Part shown: positions 21,411 to 32,788 of the stretch, piece by piece | Layout: each line of letters starts with the position of its first letter | Numbering within the stretch: the first letter of the stretch is position 1 | Assembly (NCBI RefSeq): GCF_037975245.1 | Contig: NC_092575.1 | Span: 27,193,841 to 27,257,840 of the forward strand | Length of the DNA: 64,000 bases | Origin: Apostichopus japonicus | Lineage: Eukaryota; Echinodermata; Holothuroidea; Aspidochirotida; Stichopodidae | Reading direction: 5' to 3' | Program-made: the position numbers and the translations under genes | Notes under the pieces: model-generated | The model's database searches: none | What the model saw: only the letters and a program-made list of their open reading frames with translations | Told to the model about the DNA's origin: nothing

Positions 21411-24265
21411 ACACATTGATTTATCAAAAATAATAGTTAATGCCATGGCGTGGAACACACATTCACAGGCATATTATAATAAGTGAACTTATCCTGTATT
21501 AGATTGGACTGTTATGTTTTAAATTTTATTCATAAGAAACACAGGTTAAAGACACATAGAATTAAAGACACATATAAAGGCATACTACTCTGTGAACTTA
21601 ATAGACCCGTGTTACTTTGTATTGGTATGTATTTTATTCATCAGTAAAACAAGTAAATGTCATAAAAAGAAAGACTCATTCAAAAGCATATTGTCAAAAG
21701 TTTACTTATCCTGTGTTAATTTGTATTGTTATGTTTTATATTTAGTCATCAGGAAAACACTTTCCTTTCATAGGAATAAAACATTTCACTAGCATGCTCT
21801 ACGTAGTCAACTCACCTATGCTCTACGTAGTCAACTCACCATGTTTTAGTTTGAATTGTTAAGTTTTAGAAAAAGGAAAGGAAGATAAATTTACAAGCAT
21901 TTGACTAAGTGATAGTCTGTGCCAATAATCTCGACATCAGATAATAGCTGTAGTCAACACAGATATGGGTAATAATGTATACTCAGACACAATATTCTAT
22001 AATGACTACTATGCATAGTTTACGTGTTACTTTTCTTTGTTCATTTGCTCTACATTGGAATGAATAGATACTGTTTGATTTTTGTCAGCCCAATTGATTC
22101 CATGGGAGAGTTGTACTCATTCACTGACGACAACTTGGACATTGGTGTATAACTACAAATCCTGCGGAAGAAGGTTCATATATCATCATAGGTGTAGGCA
22201 TATCTATATATTGGTAATTTTCCAAATTGTCAGTAAATTGTCACTCTAGCTTGTTGTCTCTAACAGTTCATTACGATGATAAAGATCAATAAATGACACA
22301 TGTTATATTAAATGCAATGAAACTGAGCAAACCACATGTTTATCACCACATCTGGATTTTGTTCTAGTTATTCATGCTTCATATCTATCAAGGAATATTT
22401 TTATCACTTAAACACTATCACTTAAAATGTCTGAAGTCTACAAAGTGTGAAACTAATACTGGGATACAGTTATAAAATTTACAAAACTGCCTGTGTAAAT
22501 ATGGGGTAAATATTCTATAAGAAAAACTAAACAGGTTTTAGCACTTTTAGGTTTTTTTTTTTAGTTTTTTGTTTTAGAAATGTGATTTTCTGTCAATTTA
22601 TTTGGAAGATTTTTTAAAATAAAACTCAAACAGCCTTTTTGATATAACTTGAATGCTCATTTCACTTAACTTGAAAAAGCCAAGTTAACTTGCTGCATAG
22701 ACATCTCTGTGTTGCTTCAACTAGTCACCAGTAAGTTAATCATACTAAAACCACTTGGGTAATGAAAACTGAAGAAGGATCTGTCTGGTAGACTTAAAAG
22801 CTTTTGTTCATTCAACAAGTCTTACTCTTGTGTCCTAACTTGTCATGTCTAGAAGTTCTTTGCAATAACTTCTTGCTACCCATACATACAATTTGCTAGC
22901 TGGGAAAACGTATCCAAAATAAATTAAAATAACTTGAAATGTGAATATTGGAAGGAACTTAAGAATGTCTATGCAGCAAGTTACGTCGACTTTTGCAAGT
23001 TATCTCAACAAATTGGGTTTCACAACCGTTGGACGAAGCCATATTAGAAATACAGTGTTATTCTCTTCCAATTGACGTTTAGACATTCGGGTGGGATTTA
23101 GTCTTTGAATGCCGCCGATCGAACAAAAAGAAAATGGCAACCCGGAAGCTTTCAAAACCATATCGCTGTATACAAGTACACACAATTCTTCACAAATCTT
23201 CAGTGCGCTGTGCTGCACAGTGAATAGAAGAACAACATACACGAGCGTGTTAAGTTTGGCATTAAGTGTAGTAATACCTTCTAACTTACAGGAGGTCTAG
23301 AAGGCTTGTCACCTCTTGACCCACACACTTATTGAGCTTGAGTTTGATTTATTTCCACACAATATAAATACAATGGTGAATAATTAAATTACAAGGAGGT
23401 GGAGGAGGACTGAAGAAGCAGACACATTACGAAGAATGAGCAGAATGAGTAATATGATGCCATTCTGTTGCTATGAACTGAGAATAAGAGAAAACGTAGG
23501 CCTAGAATGACTACATATGCATGACTTAGTCTGAGGAGTTATACGAATATCACTGGGAGATGAACTAACATGTAATGTCAGTGACTGGGTCGGATTTAAC
23601 ACATTATTTGTCTGTGAATTCCTCTACTACTCCACATATGTTTGGAATAACGAATCGTCTTTCGAAAAGTAACTAGGGAGATATTGCACTGAAATTGCTT
23701 CTCACTTTGAATGGATGAAGGACTTCTTCAATTCGTCATGACTCTTTGCAAATTAATGGTCACACCTAGCACTCAGGCTTTGCATGCCGAAGATGCAGGC
23801 CCGAGCAGAACGAGGTTTAGCCTGCGGGCCTGTGAAAAGAACAGTAAAAACTGAACACGAAATTTGCAAGTGATTTTGATATTTTATCAAGGTGGAGCAA
23901 CGAAGAGGCTTCCAAGTATTGCATTCTCGATGAAAGCACATGCTCTCTACCTCCCCGCCCTATCGTCGTATATAGTAATTTCAAAACCTCAGAGATAATT
24001 TCGTAAAAGAATATTCGCCCTATTCATGTGATAATCATTGTCTAATCACCTTCTTGGCCAGAGGTTACAGTGAACAATTTTAATGGCTATATGTATGTTT
24101 GGAAGAAGTTGGGAAGAAAATTGAGGAAGGACGAGAGTGCATGTGCGAAAGAAAGTGAGATGTTTGTTGGAAATAAACCAGAATTATAACAACCAAGACG
24201 GACTCTCAGTCTACTTTCTTAAAGTTATAGGGTCGATAAAAATCCCCCACGTAGAAACACGACAC
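21411..24265. other. Conserved non-coding tail of block A
   Basis: Aligns with about 59860-63115. Contains a small frame end near 22088-22151 (MGELYSFTDDNLDIG) shared with 60644-60702 in block B, of unknown meaning, and a LINE 3'-end-like stretch at 23326-23425. Otherwise nothing supported. Confidence 0.4.
23326..23425 (-). repeat. LINE 3'-end-like sequence
   Basis: On the minus strand it reads as an A/T-rich 3' UTR with a polyadenylation signal (AATAAA) followed by short CTCAA-type repeats, as at CR1/L2-type LINE ends. A copy is present at 62043-62150. No reverse transcriptase is attached. Confidence 0.3.
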
Positions 24266-24266
24266 T

Positions 24267-24302
<36 letters not shown>
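24266..24302. repeat. (TA)n tract, LTR element insertion site
   Basis: Nearly pure TA repeat directly before the 5' LTR. A second TA tract follows the 3' LTR (30907-30975). The element probably inserted into one TA microsatellite, which hides its target-site duplication. Confidence 0.75.
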
Positions 24303-24305
<3 letters not shown>

Positions 24306-24831
24306 AACGTGAATGGCCTTTATACTCATCCGTAGTAAACTGCACTTAGCTTCATAGCCAGCCATGTCATGAATATTCATAATCTATTAAGATGTAATTT
24401 TAGGGGGTTAAATGTTAATTGCTGTGTTTTATAGACTAATTAAGAGAGTTATGGATTTAGTAAACCAACATTATCATTAAGTTAAATGTCTACGACATGT
24501 CTGCACATGTTTGGGGGCATAATGTTATTGTTATTAATTAAATAGTTAAAGGGATTGTACTTCCCATGTTGTATTGTTATATTGCGTGGTATATGGACCA
24601 GAGTGAGACGGTCAAATAAACGCCTATAAAATTGTTCTTTTCTGAAGAACTGGCACTCACACACTCTAAAGTCTTGTGCGCAGAGTCATTTTTGTTGTGT
24701 GTTTGTAACCTGGCCTGGTCTCTAGTTGCTGCCTTGCGGTGGTTAACTGATACACAGGCTAGCAACGATTTCTCCAAACAGATCTTCTGGCAGTCAGTAT
24801 TCTTGGCCATGCTGAGGACCCTCGGAACGCA
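24303..24831 (+). repeat. 5' LTR
   Basis: Begins TGTAACGTGAATGG and ends GGAACGCA. Contains an AATAAA-like signal in the part reading gtcaaataaacgcc (near 24614). Matches the 3' LTR without visible difference. Confidence 0.95.
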
Positions 24832-24836
24832 AGAAC

Positions 24837-24854
24837 TGGTGGCAACGGTGGGAT
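24837..24854 (+). promoter_or_regulatory. Candidate primer-binding site
   Basis: Starts TGGTGGCAACGGTGGG five bases after the 5' LTR. A TGG start just after the LTR is expected for priming by a tRNA 3' end. The tRNA was not identified. Confidence 0.5.
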
Positions 24855-24997
24855 TCTGAACTCCTGGAGAAGAATACTAAACCAGACCACAGGATCTAAA
24901 GGACAGAAAAGACTGGCTCTCCCGACAGAAAAGACTGGCTCTCCGACAGAAAGGAGGATAAGGTACACTGACGATTCTCACAGAAAAGACTGGTTTT

Positions 24998-25192
24998 CAC
25001 AGAAAAGATTGGCTCACCATCAAGGGACTCTGATGTTTTCTCACAGAAAAGACTCTGGATCTCACAGAAAAGATTGGCTCACCATCACGGGACTCTGATG
25101 TTTTCTCACAGAAAAGACTCTGGTTATCACAGAAAAGATTGGCTCACCAACAAGGAACTCTGATGTTTTCTCACTCTGATGTTTTTTGGCTC
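24998..25192 (+). repeat. 65-bp tandem repeats in the LTR element leader
   Basis: Three units with starts at 24998, 25063 and 25128, each beginning cacagaaaagattggctc and containing ggactctgatgttttctc. Shorter related pieces lie at 24900-24997. It lies in the untranslated leader, where packaging or dimerisation signals are usual; a role is inference. Confidence 0.8.
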
Positions 25193-25401
25193 TACAACGA
25201 GGGACTCTGATGATTTTACAGAAAAGACTCTGGTTCTATACACAAAAGAAGACGGAAAGAGTTTGGTTTCCCATGCTGAGGAACATAGTGCAGAGAACAA
25301 GTGGAACTTTCTGACTGATCTACAATGCAGTCTGGCAATACCAGAGCTTGAACCACTGATAGAGAGGAATTCTGATATCTGAAGGAAGAACAATTTCGGA
25401 C

Positions 25402-26217
25402 TTGTCAAATTATTCCCGAAATAATCAAGAAAATACTCTGCTTACACCAATTATGTCAGAGGCACGTTCAAGTGAACACTGGCTGCTAATGGACGAATGT
25501 ACGTCACCTGTGAGCTCACAGCCATCAAGGAATCCATTTCAGAAGGAAGAAAGACACGAGACCAATCCTTTCCTGAGTACAGACTTCGACCAAAGGGATC
25601 AGAACCAGTCCTTATACTACACTCCATACCAAAGAGAAAGTCATGGATATGTGCCCAGAACCAACAATCAGTTCAGGTACCCCGGAGCACGTGTAACAGC
25701 TAACACTCCGACATATGACGGATCAACACCATGGAAAGATTTTCTCGTTCAATTCGAGATAGTCTCAGAACTCCATGGCTGGAGCCCGCTTTCGATGGCA
25801 TTAAACCTTGCAGCAAATCTCAGAGGGCCAGCTCAAGCACTATTGGCAGATCTCCCTGAAGAGTACAGGAGAAATTACCAAGCTCTAACAGTAGCATTAA
25901 AGCAGAGGTTCGCTCCAGAAAATCAATGCGAATTACACAAACCCCTACTCCGGAACAGAAGCCGTAAAATGACAGAGACTCTACCAGAATTGGCACAAGA
26001 TCTGCGTAGACAAGTAGTTAAGGCCTATCCTGATGCTCCCAGCTCCATGCATGATGCATTGGCAAAAGATTATTTTGTTGACTGCTTGCAAGACCCAGAT
26101 ACCAGATGGCGGGTTTACCAATCTAGACCTGCGACTCTACAGGAAGCTGTCACTATTGCAGTTGAAATGGAGGCTTTCACTATTGCAGAGCAGAAAACTC
26201 CAACCTGTCGAGTTTAG
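25402..26217 (+). CDS. gag: gag (zinc knuckle missing)
   Basis: 271 residues. Residues about 100-250 fit the retrotransposon gag (capsid) domain, with PTYDGSTPWKDFLVQFEIVS and later LKQRFAPENQ as recognisable parts. The N-terminal 95 residues are polar and low in complexity. It ends TCRV-stop at 26217 with no CCHC nucleocapsid knuckle, although most animal Ty3/Gypsy gags carry one. It is followed by protease sequence in the +1 frame. Confidence 0.85.
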   Translation: MSNYSRNNQENTLLTPIMSEARSSEHWLLMDECTSPVSSQPSRNPFQKEERHETNPFLSTDFDQRDQNQSLYYTPYQRESHGYVPRTNNQFRYPGARVTANTPTYDGSTPWKDFLVQFEIVSELHGWSPLSMALNLAANLRGPAQALLADLPEEYRRNYQALTVALKQRFAPENQCELHKPLLRNRSRKMTETLPELAQDLRRQVVKAYPDAPSSMHDALAKDYFVDCLQDPDTRWRVYQSRPATLQEAVTIAVEMEAFTIAEQKTPTCRV

Positions 26218-26218
26218 G

Positions 26219-26404
26219 GGTCGAAAGTCGGCAGTAGGGGACAACAGACCCTCCGTGAAGTCAGCGAAAAGGGGAAGAAGTAGCCGAGATGTTATAGTTG
26301 AAGGGCAATTGGAGAACGTCAAATTGTCATTTGTCGTAGACACCGGGGCAGATGTCACCATCGTAAGGCCAGATGTCTACAATGCCATTTCTGAAGATTT
26401 CTGA
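26219..26404 (+). pseudogene. Retroviral-type protease remnant
   Basis: In the frame +1 to gag, FVVDTGADVTIVRPDVY carries the aspartic protease DTGA active site (about 26338-26349). The frame stops at 26402-26404 soon after VYNAIS. The second half of the protease, including the flap and the ILGxD-like strand, is missing before the pol frame takes over. Internal deletion is the simplest reading. Confidence 0.75.
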
Positions 26405-29400
26405 AGTAGATAGGAGCACCAATTTGCTTGAACCACGGCAGAGAGATCAAGTTATGAACTTACTATATGCCTATAGAGACACTTTTGCCACTACTTCAAT
26501 AGATATCGGAAAGACGAATCTGGTGAAACATAAAATCAACACAGGGACAGAACGACCAATAAGACAAACTGCTAGAAGGTTACCAACTCATCGCCGAGAC
26601 AAAGAACAGACAGAGGTACAGCGCATGCTAGAGGGAGGCATTATTCAGCCTTCATCCAGTCCCTGGTCTTCACCAATAGTCTTGGTAACAAAGAAAGATG
26701 GCAGTACCCGATTCTGCGTGGACTACCGACGTCTGAACGATATCACCATCAAAGATTCATACCCCCTTCCACGGATTGATGACAGTCTGGACGCACTATC
26801 CGGGGCTAAATGGTTTTCGACCTTGGATATGAAGAGCGGGTACTGGCAAGTAGAGATGGACCCGGACGACAAGAGCAAGACTGCGTTCATTACAACCAGT
26901 GGTCTCTACGAATTCAACGTGCTACCCTTTGGTCTCTGCAATGCTCCGGCGACTTTTGAACGTTTAATGGAGAGAGTGTTGAAGGGACTTCACTGGCAGA
27001 CTTGTCTTCTGTACTTAGACGATATAATTGTCTTTAGTAAGACTTTTGATGAAGAGCTAGTTCGTCTAAGACAGGTATTCAACCGCATCAAAGAAGCTGG
27101 ACTAAAGTTAAACCCCCAGAAATGCTGTCTGTTCCAGCAAGAAGTGTCATACCTGGGACACTTGGTGTCTTGTGAGGGCGTTTCCACCGATCCAGTTAAA
27201 GTCAAAACAGTGAAAGATTGGCCAACACCGATGACAGTAACTCAACTGAGGAGCTTCTTGGGTCTCTGCACTTACTACAGGAAGTTTGTAAAGGGATTTG
27301 CCGACATAGCAAAACCTCTCCACCAACTCACCGAAAAAGAGACAAAATTTGCATGGTCAGAGGAATGTGAAGGAGCTTTCCAGAAATTGAAGACTGCCCT
27401 GATTACAGCACCGATACTTGCCTACCCAACAGATGATGGATCCTACATAACCGACACCGATGCTAGTAATTTTGGACTTGGATGTGTACTGTCACAATGT
27501 CAGGAAGGACAAGAACGAGTCACGGCATACTTTAGCCGAACATTGTCTAAACATGAAAGACATTACTGCACCACAAGGAAGGAGCTCCTGGCTATTGTGG
27601 CATCGGTGAAGCACTTCCACCATTATTTGTACGGTCGACGTTTTACCATCAGAACAGATCATGGTGCCTTACGCTGGTTGACATCATTTAAGTGGACTGA
27701 AGGTCAGGTCGCCCGCTGGCTGGAGGTACTCAACACTTATGACTATGAAATCCAACATCGAGCAGGAAGACTTCACGGCAATGCAGATGCCCTCTCCCGA
27801 AGGCCGTGCAGTGACTGTAACCATTGCGACAAGTTGGAGGAAAAACTTTCAACTACCACCAACACTGATGAAGCAAGTTGTAGTTTGATAAAAGTTCGTG
27901 CCATTGGACAAACCGATTCCACCAGTAAGGAATCTAATGTTACGAAACCACCAGAAGGAATCAGTAAACAAGATTTGCTAGAAGCTGATGGTAGCACAGA
28001 AGAGAAGGAACAGCATTGGTTTGGTTGCCTTACACATGATGAAATCAGATCTAAACAGAAAGAAGATAAAGATCTGGGCATTGTGCTAGGCTGGAAAGAA
28101 AATGGGAATGACAGACCCCATTGGGAACAGGTAGCTGGAAACAATAATGCTGTTAGAAATTACTGGAACCAATGGCAACAACTTGAAGTGAAGAATGGTA
28201 TACTCTACCGAAAATTCGAATCTCCAACTGGTGAAAAGTTTACATATCAGCTGATAGTTCCGGAAGTTATGAGAGAGGATATACTGAAACTGTCTCACGA
28301 CCACAAAGTAGCAGGTCATTTTAAAACCAAGAAGACCATCGACCGAGTCCGGAACAACTACTACTGGAGTGGCTATCGTAACGATATTGATAAATGGTGT
28401 AAGAAGTGCGACCTCTGCAGTGCCCGGAAAGGCCCCAACAGGAAGAATAAGGCTGGTATGCAGAACTACAAGTCAGGAGAACCGATGCAGAGAATAGCCA
28501 TCGATATCATTGGTCCCCTGCCTAAGACAGACCGTGGGAAACAATACATCCTGGTTATTGGTGACTACTTCTCCAAGTGGAAGGAAGCTTTTGCAATACC
28601 TAACCAAGAGGCCACAACTGTAGCAAACACCCTTGTTGAAGAATTCATCTGTCGTTATGGCATCCCGTCCGAGATACACACTGATCAAGGTCGACAATTT
28701 GAGGCCAAATTATTTCAAGAGCTGTGCCGACTTCTGGAGATTAACAAAACAAGGACAACTCCATACTACCCACAATCTGACGGCATGATTGAAAGATTCA
28801 ACAGGACCTTAGAAGCCATGCTGGCATTAGTTGTCGCACCAGACCAACGAGATTGGGACTGCTGGCTCCCATACGTAATGCTAAGCTACAGATCTGCGAT
28901 ACATGAGTCCACAGGCTATTCTCCCTTCGAGATTCTAATGGGCAGAAGAGCTTCCATCCCAGTCACACTCCTTACAGAGAAACCAGAAATGACAGACCAA
29001 GCCAATACCTACTGTGATTACGTGGAAAGATTAGAAAGAAGACTAGAGAAAGTACATGAATCTGCCCGTAACCACCTGGACCTGACAAATGTTTGGAAGA
29101 CAAAGACTTACGACAGGAACTCAAGTCTAAGGAGCTATCAAGAAGGGGACAACATCTGGCTGTACGAACCAAAACGCAAGAAAGGGATTTCTCCTAAATT
29201 TCAGAAATCTTGGATAGGACCTGGCAAAATACTTAAGAAGATATCCGATGTTACCTACCGAGTGCAAATGGGACCACTCAGTAAGCCAAAAATAGTGCAC
29301 CACAACAAACTCTTACCGTATGATGGCAGGAACCCACCAACCTGGAAAATGAAACCATCGACTGCAACAATTGAAGTGGCTGATGTCTCTGCCTTCGGTC

Positions 29401-29615
29401 AACCAGACAGAGAAAGTGTCATGTCACAAGACACTGCAGGCGACACCACAGACGAGATGCCTGGAAATGGTCAGACATTTCATACTGACTCACCAACCCC
29501 CAACTTATCAGTTCCTGCAGGTCAGAACGTCAACTCTGACCCATCTTCGAATAGACGACCCAGGAGGACGAGACGACCCGTTGATCGGTATGGTCAACCT
29601 CTACTTTATGGTTAA
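26373..29615 (+). CDS. pol: pol: reverse transcriptase, RNase H, integrase
   Basis: 1080 residues, open throughout, in frame -1 to gag. Reverse transcriptase has VDYRRLN near residue 120 and the catalytic YLDD at about 214. RNase H starts near residue 355 with TDTDASNFGLGC and the later acidic and TDHGAL motifs. The integrase zinc finger (H..H...C..C) lies at about 640-680. The catalytic D, D, E are at about 710 (IAIDIIGPL), 770 (HTDQGRQF) and 806 (IERFNRT). The C-terminal 100 residues are polar. The methionine used is the first in frame, not a proven start; translation probably depends on a frameshift or cleavage from gag-pol in an intact relative. Confidence 0.95.
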   Translation: MSTMPFLKISEVDRSTNLLEPRQRDQVMNLLYAYRDTFATTSIDIGKTNLVKHKINTGTERPIRQTARRLPTHRRDKEQTEVQRMLEGGIIQPSSSPWSSPIVLVTKKDGSTRFCVDYRRLNDITIKDSYPLPRIDDSLDALSGAKWFSTLDMKSGYWQVEMDPDDKSKTAFITTSGLYEFNVLPFGLCNAPATFERLMERVLKGLHWQTCLLYLDDIIVFSKTFDEELVRLRQVFNRIKEAGLKLNPQKCCLFQQEVSYLGHLVSCEGVSTDPVKVKTVKDWPTPMTVTQLRSFLGLCTYYRKFVKGFADIAKPLHQLTEKETKFAWSEECEGAFQKLKTALITAPILAYPTDDGSYITDTDASNFGLGCVLSQCQEGQERVTAYFSRTLSKHERHYCTTRKELLAIVASVKHFHHYLYGRRFTIRTDHGALRWLTSFKWTEGQVARWLEVLNTYDYEIQHRAGRLHGNADALSRRPCSDCNHCDKLEEKLSTTTNTDEASCSLIKVRAIGQTDSTSKESNVTKPPEGISKQDLLEADGSTEEKEQHWFGCLTHDEIRSKQKEDKDLGIVLGWKENGNDRPHWEQVAGNNNAVRNYWNQWQQLEVKNGILYRKFESPTGEKFTYQLIVPEVMREDILKLSHDHKVAGHFKTKKTIDRVRNNYYWSGYRNDIDKWCKKCDLCSARKGPNRKNKAGMQNYKSGEPMQRIAIDIIGPLPKTDRGKQYILVIGDYFSKWKEAFAIPNQEATTVANTLVEEFICRYGIPSEIHTDQGRQFEAKLFQELCRLLEINKTRTTPYYPQSDGMIERFNRTLEAMLALVVAPDQRDWDCWLPYVMLSYRSAIHESTGYSPFEILMGRRASIPVTLLTEKPEMTDQANTYCDYVERLERRLEKVHESARNHLDLTNVWKTKTYDRNSSLRSYQEGDNIWLYEPKRKKGISPKFQKSWIGPGKILKKISDVTYRVQMGPLSKPKIVHHNKLLPYDGRNPPTWKMKPSTATIEVADVSAFGQPDRESVMSQDTAGDTTDEMPGNGQTFHTDSPTPNLSVPAGQNVNSDPSSNRRPRRTRRPVDRYGQPLLYG

Positions 29616-30361
29616 TGGAAATGGTTTCTACCTACTATATGGCATGGTGAAGGCCCTTAGGCAAGGTCATACGCTGCCATGATAGTGCTTGGATTTTGCC
29701 TAACCAAACAAACCAACTCAGACGAACGATGTGATGTACAACTACCGAGACGAACTACTGAGACGAACTACCCAGACACCAACCGCGTTTATAGTTATAG
29801 CTTGTGATTTAGTTTAGCTCCGCGTCAATGTGTACGTGATTTTAGGTCTACGTGTATTAGTTCAGTTTAGGTCAGCTATATCAAAGCCGCTACTTCGCGT
29901 CAGAAGTTTCCATGATGTTTACCAAACTGTAAATTCATTTAATTAAGTTGTGATAAGTTTTCTAAATGTATTTTCTTTGTTTATGTCGTTGATATTAGTG
30001 AATGTTAAACGTGCACAGGAGCATGGACGTTATCTGCATCTGAACCTTATATTAATCTAACCGTTAATTCTTGTATTCGATAGTGCGATGTTTGTTGTTG
30101 TTCATGTCACATGTTTTGGATCGGTGACGTAGTGAATTGTATTGCTTTGTTTATGTATTTCATCTAAACACTGCCTATTGTTTTGTACTCTTACATTAAG
30201 AGGTCATCACATTGTATATATGCCATATATAAGCTTTTCCACTTTTCGAACTTTACATTTCATGCCTTTCTGTATTTTTCTTATCGAAGACCTTTTTTTG
30301 TTGCTATGTGTTAAGCTAAGTTAGCAGACTCGAATACCTTAGAACTCGGGTCGAGTTCTAG
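29616..30361. other. LTR element 3' untranslated region
   Basis: AT-rich, with no envelope frame and no other supported gene, about 750 bases between pol and the polypurine tract. Confidence 0.6.
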
Positions 30362-30375
30362 AAAGTGGGGGGCAG
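30362..30375 (+). promoter_or_regulatory. Polypurine tract
   Basis: aaagtggggggcag lies immediately before the 3' LTR. This is the expected place for plus-strand priming in an LTR retrotransposon. Confidence 0.75.
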
Positions 30376-30904
30376 TGTAACGTGAATGGCCTTTATACTC
30401 ATCCGTAGTAAACTGCACTTAGCTTCATAGCCAGCCATGTCATGAATATTCATAATCTATTAAGATGTAATTTTAGGGGGTTAAATGTTAATTGCTGTGT
30501 TTTATAGACTAATTAAGAGAGTTATGGATTTAGTAAACCAACATTATCATTAAGTTAAATGTCTACGACATGTCTGCACATGTTTGGGGGCATAATGTTA
30601 TTGTTATTAATTAAATAGTTAAAGGGATTGTACTTCCCATGTTGTATTGTTATATTGCGTGGTATATGGACCAGAGTGAGACGGTCAAATAAACGCCTAT
30701 AAAATTGTTCTTTTCTGAAGAACTGGCACTCACACACTCTAAAGTCTTGTGCGCAGAGTCATTTTTGTTGTGTGTTTGTAACCTGGCCTGGTCTCTAGTT
30801 GCTGCCTTGCGGTGGTTAACTGATACACAGGCTAGCAACGATTTCTCCAAACAGATCTTCTGGCAGTCAGTATTCTTGGCCATGCTGAGGACCCTCGGAA
30901 CGCA
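30376..30904 (+). repeat. 3' LTR
   Basis: Same sequence as 24303-24831. It is preceded by a purine-rich tract and followed by a TA microsatellite. Confidence 0.95.
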
Positions 30905-31883
30905 ACAATATATATATATATACATATATACATATATATATATATATTAGATATATATATATATATATATATCTATTTATATCTTTACTGGTTGCTCTAC
31001 AGCCCTATTTTCCTTTTTAAACAGCAAACCAAATTTCATTACGGATGCGGTCCGTCTAGATAATTCATGTCGAAAAAAAAACGTAAAAACTACTTTCGGT
31101 GAAAGTCTGTGACGTTTTTTGTTGATATTTAGTAACAAATCGTGACACGGTTAGACAGGCGCGTTGCGAGGAATTTGCCAAGGGAGGGGCGAAGCTTGTA
31201 GGCAAACTATCTAAGCGTAGTGCCACCATGAGTTGGCGCGAAGCGAAAAATAATTTTCGGCCGAAAATGCCTGCCAGATCGCTGGAAAGGCACTTCCCAG
31301 GCCTTGTAAGTTGCATCTAAGCATGATCTATTTTAAAATTACTAGCGATATCATAAAAATACAAACAAAATGCTAAAAAAAACTATGCCACCAAATATTG
31401 GGGGGGGGGGGATATTAGATACTATATCCCCCACCTAAAATATATGGGGGGAACACGTCCCCCCGTCCCCCCATGATAGCCGCCCGTGAAGATGGCAACA
31501 GAATAATCGTATGTATGTGTCAAATTGCACATGGGTTTAATCATCAAACTGCTATGAAACATTAAATATCGCAATAGTCCTCTGGTAGTCATGTGATCAC
31601 TATCTAATACAAACAAAATATCACATCTAGGTATCTGTTGTATATCTGAAACAAATTTATAGCAATTTATGTAAGGTCACTTGGCAGTTGATTATAGATA
31701 AATTTAAAGAAGGCTAGACCACTTAAATATGTCAATTAGGAGATGTGTAAAATTTAACAATACCAACCATGGAAGTTCATATGATGTATTCCATGGTTGT
31801 GCTTGGCTTCTATCTTACTTCTTGTATTCATGCATTTCTTGTAGGGTATATGTTTGTATATGTATATATATATACATAGGGTG

Positions 31884-31903
31884 TACACACACACACACAC
31901 ACG

Positions 31904-31961
<58 letters not shown>

Positions 31962-32007
31962 TATATATATAAATATATATTTATATATATATATATATAT
32001 ATATATA
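31884..32007. repeat. Compound (CA)n(TA)n microsatellite
   Basis: About 43 bases of CA followed by about 80 bases of TA with a few AAAT interruptions. Open frames across it are artefacts of the repeat. Confidence 0.9.
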
Positions 32008-32065
32008 ATGGTAGATCACACCCACTTAAAATATGAAGACTAAAATTATGATTTGCTATGTTGCT

Positions 32066-32480
32066 ATGTTCAGATTCAGATTCTCTTTATTGCATCCCAA
32101 GCTGGGCAATTGATTGCTCACAATATAAAACATACGTACAGTACATAAAATAAACACAAAATATATCAGACTTTCAAATACTAAGACATAAGACATAAAA
32201 CAAAGCTGGCAAGATACGTAAAAACGATAAAATACAAAATACAGTAAAACAGCACCAGAGATACTTGTGAAACATTGAATTGCACAATGAGCAAGATTAC
32301 TGACCTAACGAGTAAAAGATTCATTATGAAGTTTAAAACAACGAGGGATAAAGGAGGATTTGTAACGATTCGTAACGGCAAGGGGTAGTCTCATCCGCCC
32401 ACTGCGGGGTATTATTGCACTTTCCAAATTAATGTGTAGAGGGTGGCTACTGTTGTTGAGAACCCCAGCAAGTTTACTTT
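32066..32480 (-). repeat. LINE 3' UTR-like sequence
   Basis: Read on the minus strand it ends CAATAAAGAGAATCTGAATC, i.e. a polyadenylation signal followed by a short GAATCT tandem. This is the usual end of CR1/L2-type LINEs. No open reverse transcriptase frame is attached, so it is a 5'-truncated copy. Confidence 0.45.
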
Positions 32481-32788
32481 GAAGGTGAATGTTGCTATGG
32501 TAACACTAACACTAATGGTAACACTATTGTTGTGTAGATGAGCAGTTACATCAAGGGTACTTTAGAAAGGAATTATATTTATTCATATTCCACATAAATT
32601 ATAACTTCTCCCGCTATTTATTTTGAAGAAATGTATTTTATTGTTATGTATTAATGTAATACAAAGCTATCATGATAAATAGGAAATGTGATCTCATCCA
32701 TTATTAAATTATCAGGTTTATCAATTTGCCTTCTTGTGCTGAGTTTGATCTTAAACTATATGTATTCTTACTTTTATTTACATTTCAG

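Larger units (their letters stand above)
1..24257 (+). repeat. Duplicated block A
   Basis: Homologous in order and orientation to 37497-63115. Anchor pairs include 1/37497, 977/38893, 2306/40203, 5842/44250, 7560/45482, 9600/46700, 13600/57700, 14880/59520, 21300/59760 and 24050/62880. The block carries the 6.2 kb DNA transposon (14996-21192), which is absent from block B. The LTR element lies just beyond its end. Confidence 0.85.
24303..30904 (+). mobile_element. Ty3/Gypsy LTR retrotransposon, about 6.6 kb
   Basis: LTRs 24303-24831 and 30376-30904 (529 bases, TG...CA) hold a constant 6073-base offset and look identical by eye, so insertion is recent. Order inside is primer-binding candidate, repeat-rich leader, gag, a protease remnant, and a pol frame with reverse transcriptase, RNase H and integrase in that order. 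RT-RH-IN order defines Ty3/Gypsy. No envelope frame is present. The gag-protease junctions look internally deleted, so this copy is probably not self-sufficient. Confidence 0.95.
30905..32788. other. Spacer before gene B
   Basis: TA microsatellite 30907-30975, G/C homopolymer-rich repeat at 31400-31470, CA/TA microsatellite 31884-32007, LINE 3'-end-like sequence 32066-32480. The first exon of gene B was looked for here and not recognised. Confidence 0.45.

Noticed and set aside
27773-28319. Minus-strand frames inside pol
   Set aside because: Antisense shadows of a long, motif-rich pol frame.
31065-31316. Minus-strand frame of 83 residues after the LTR element
   Set aside because: No recognisable family, no splice signals and no counterpart in block B.
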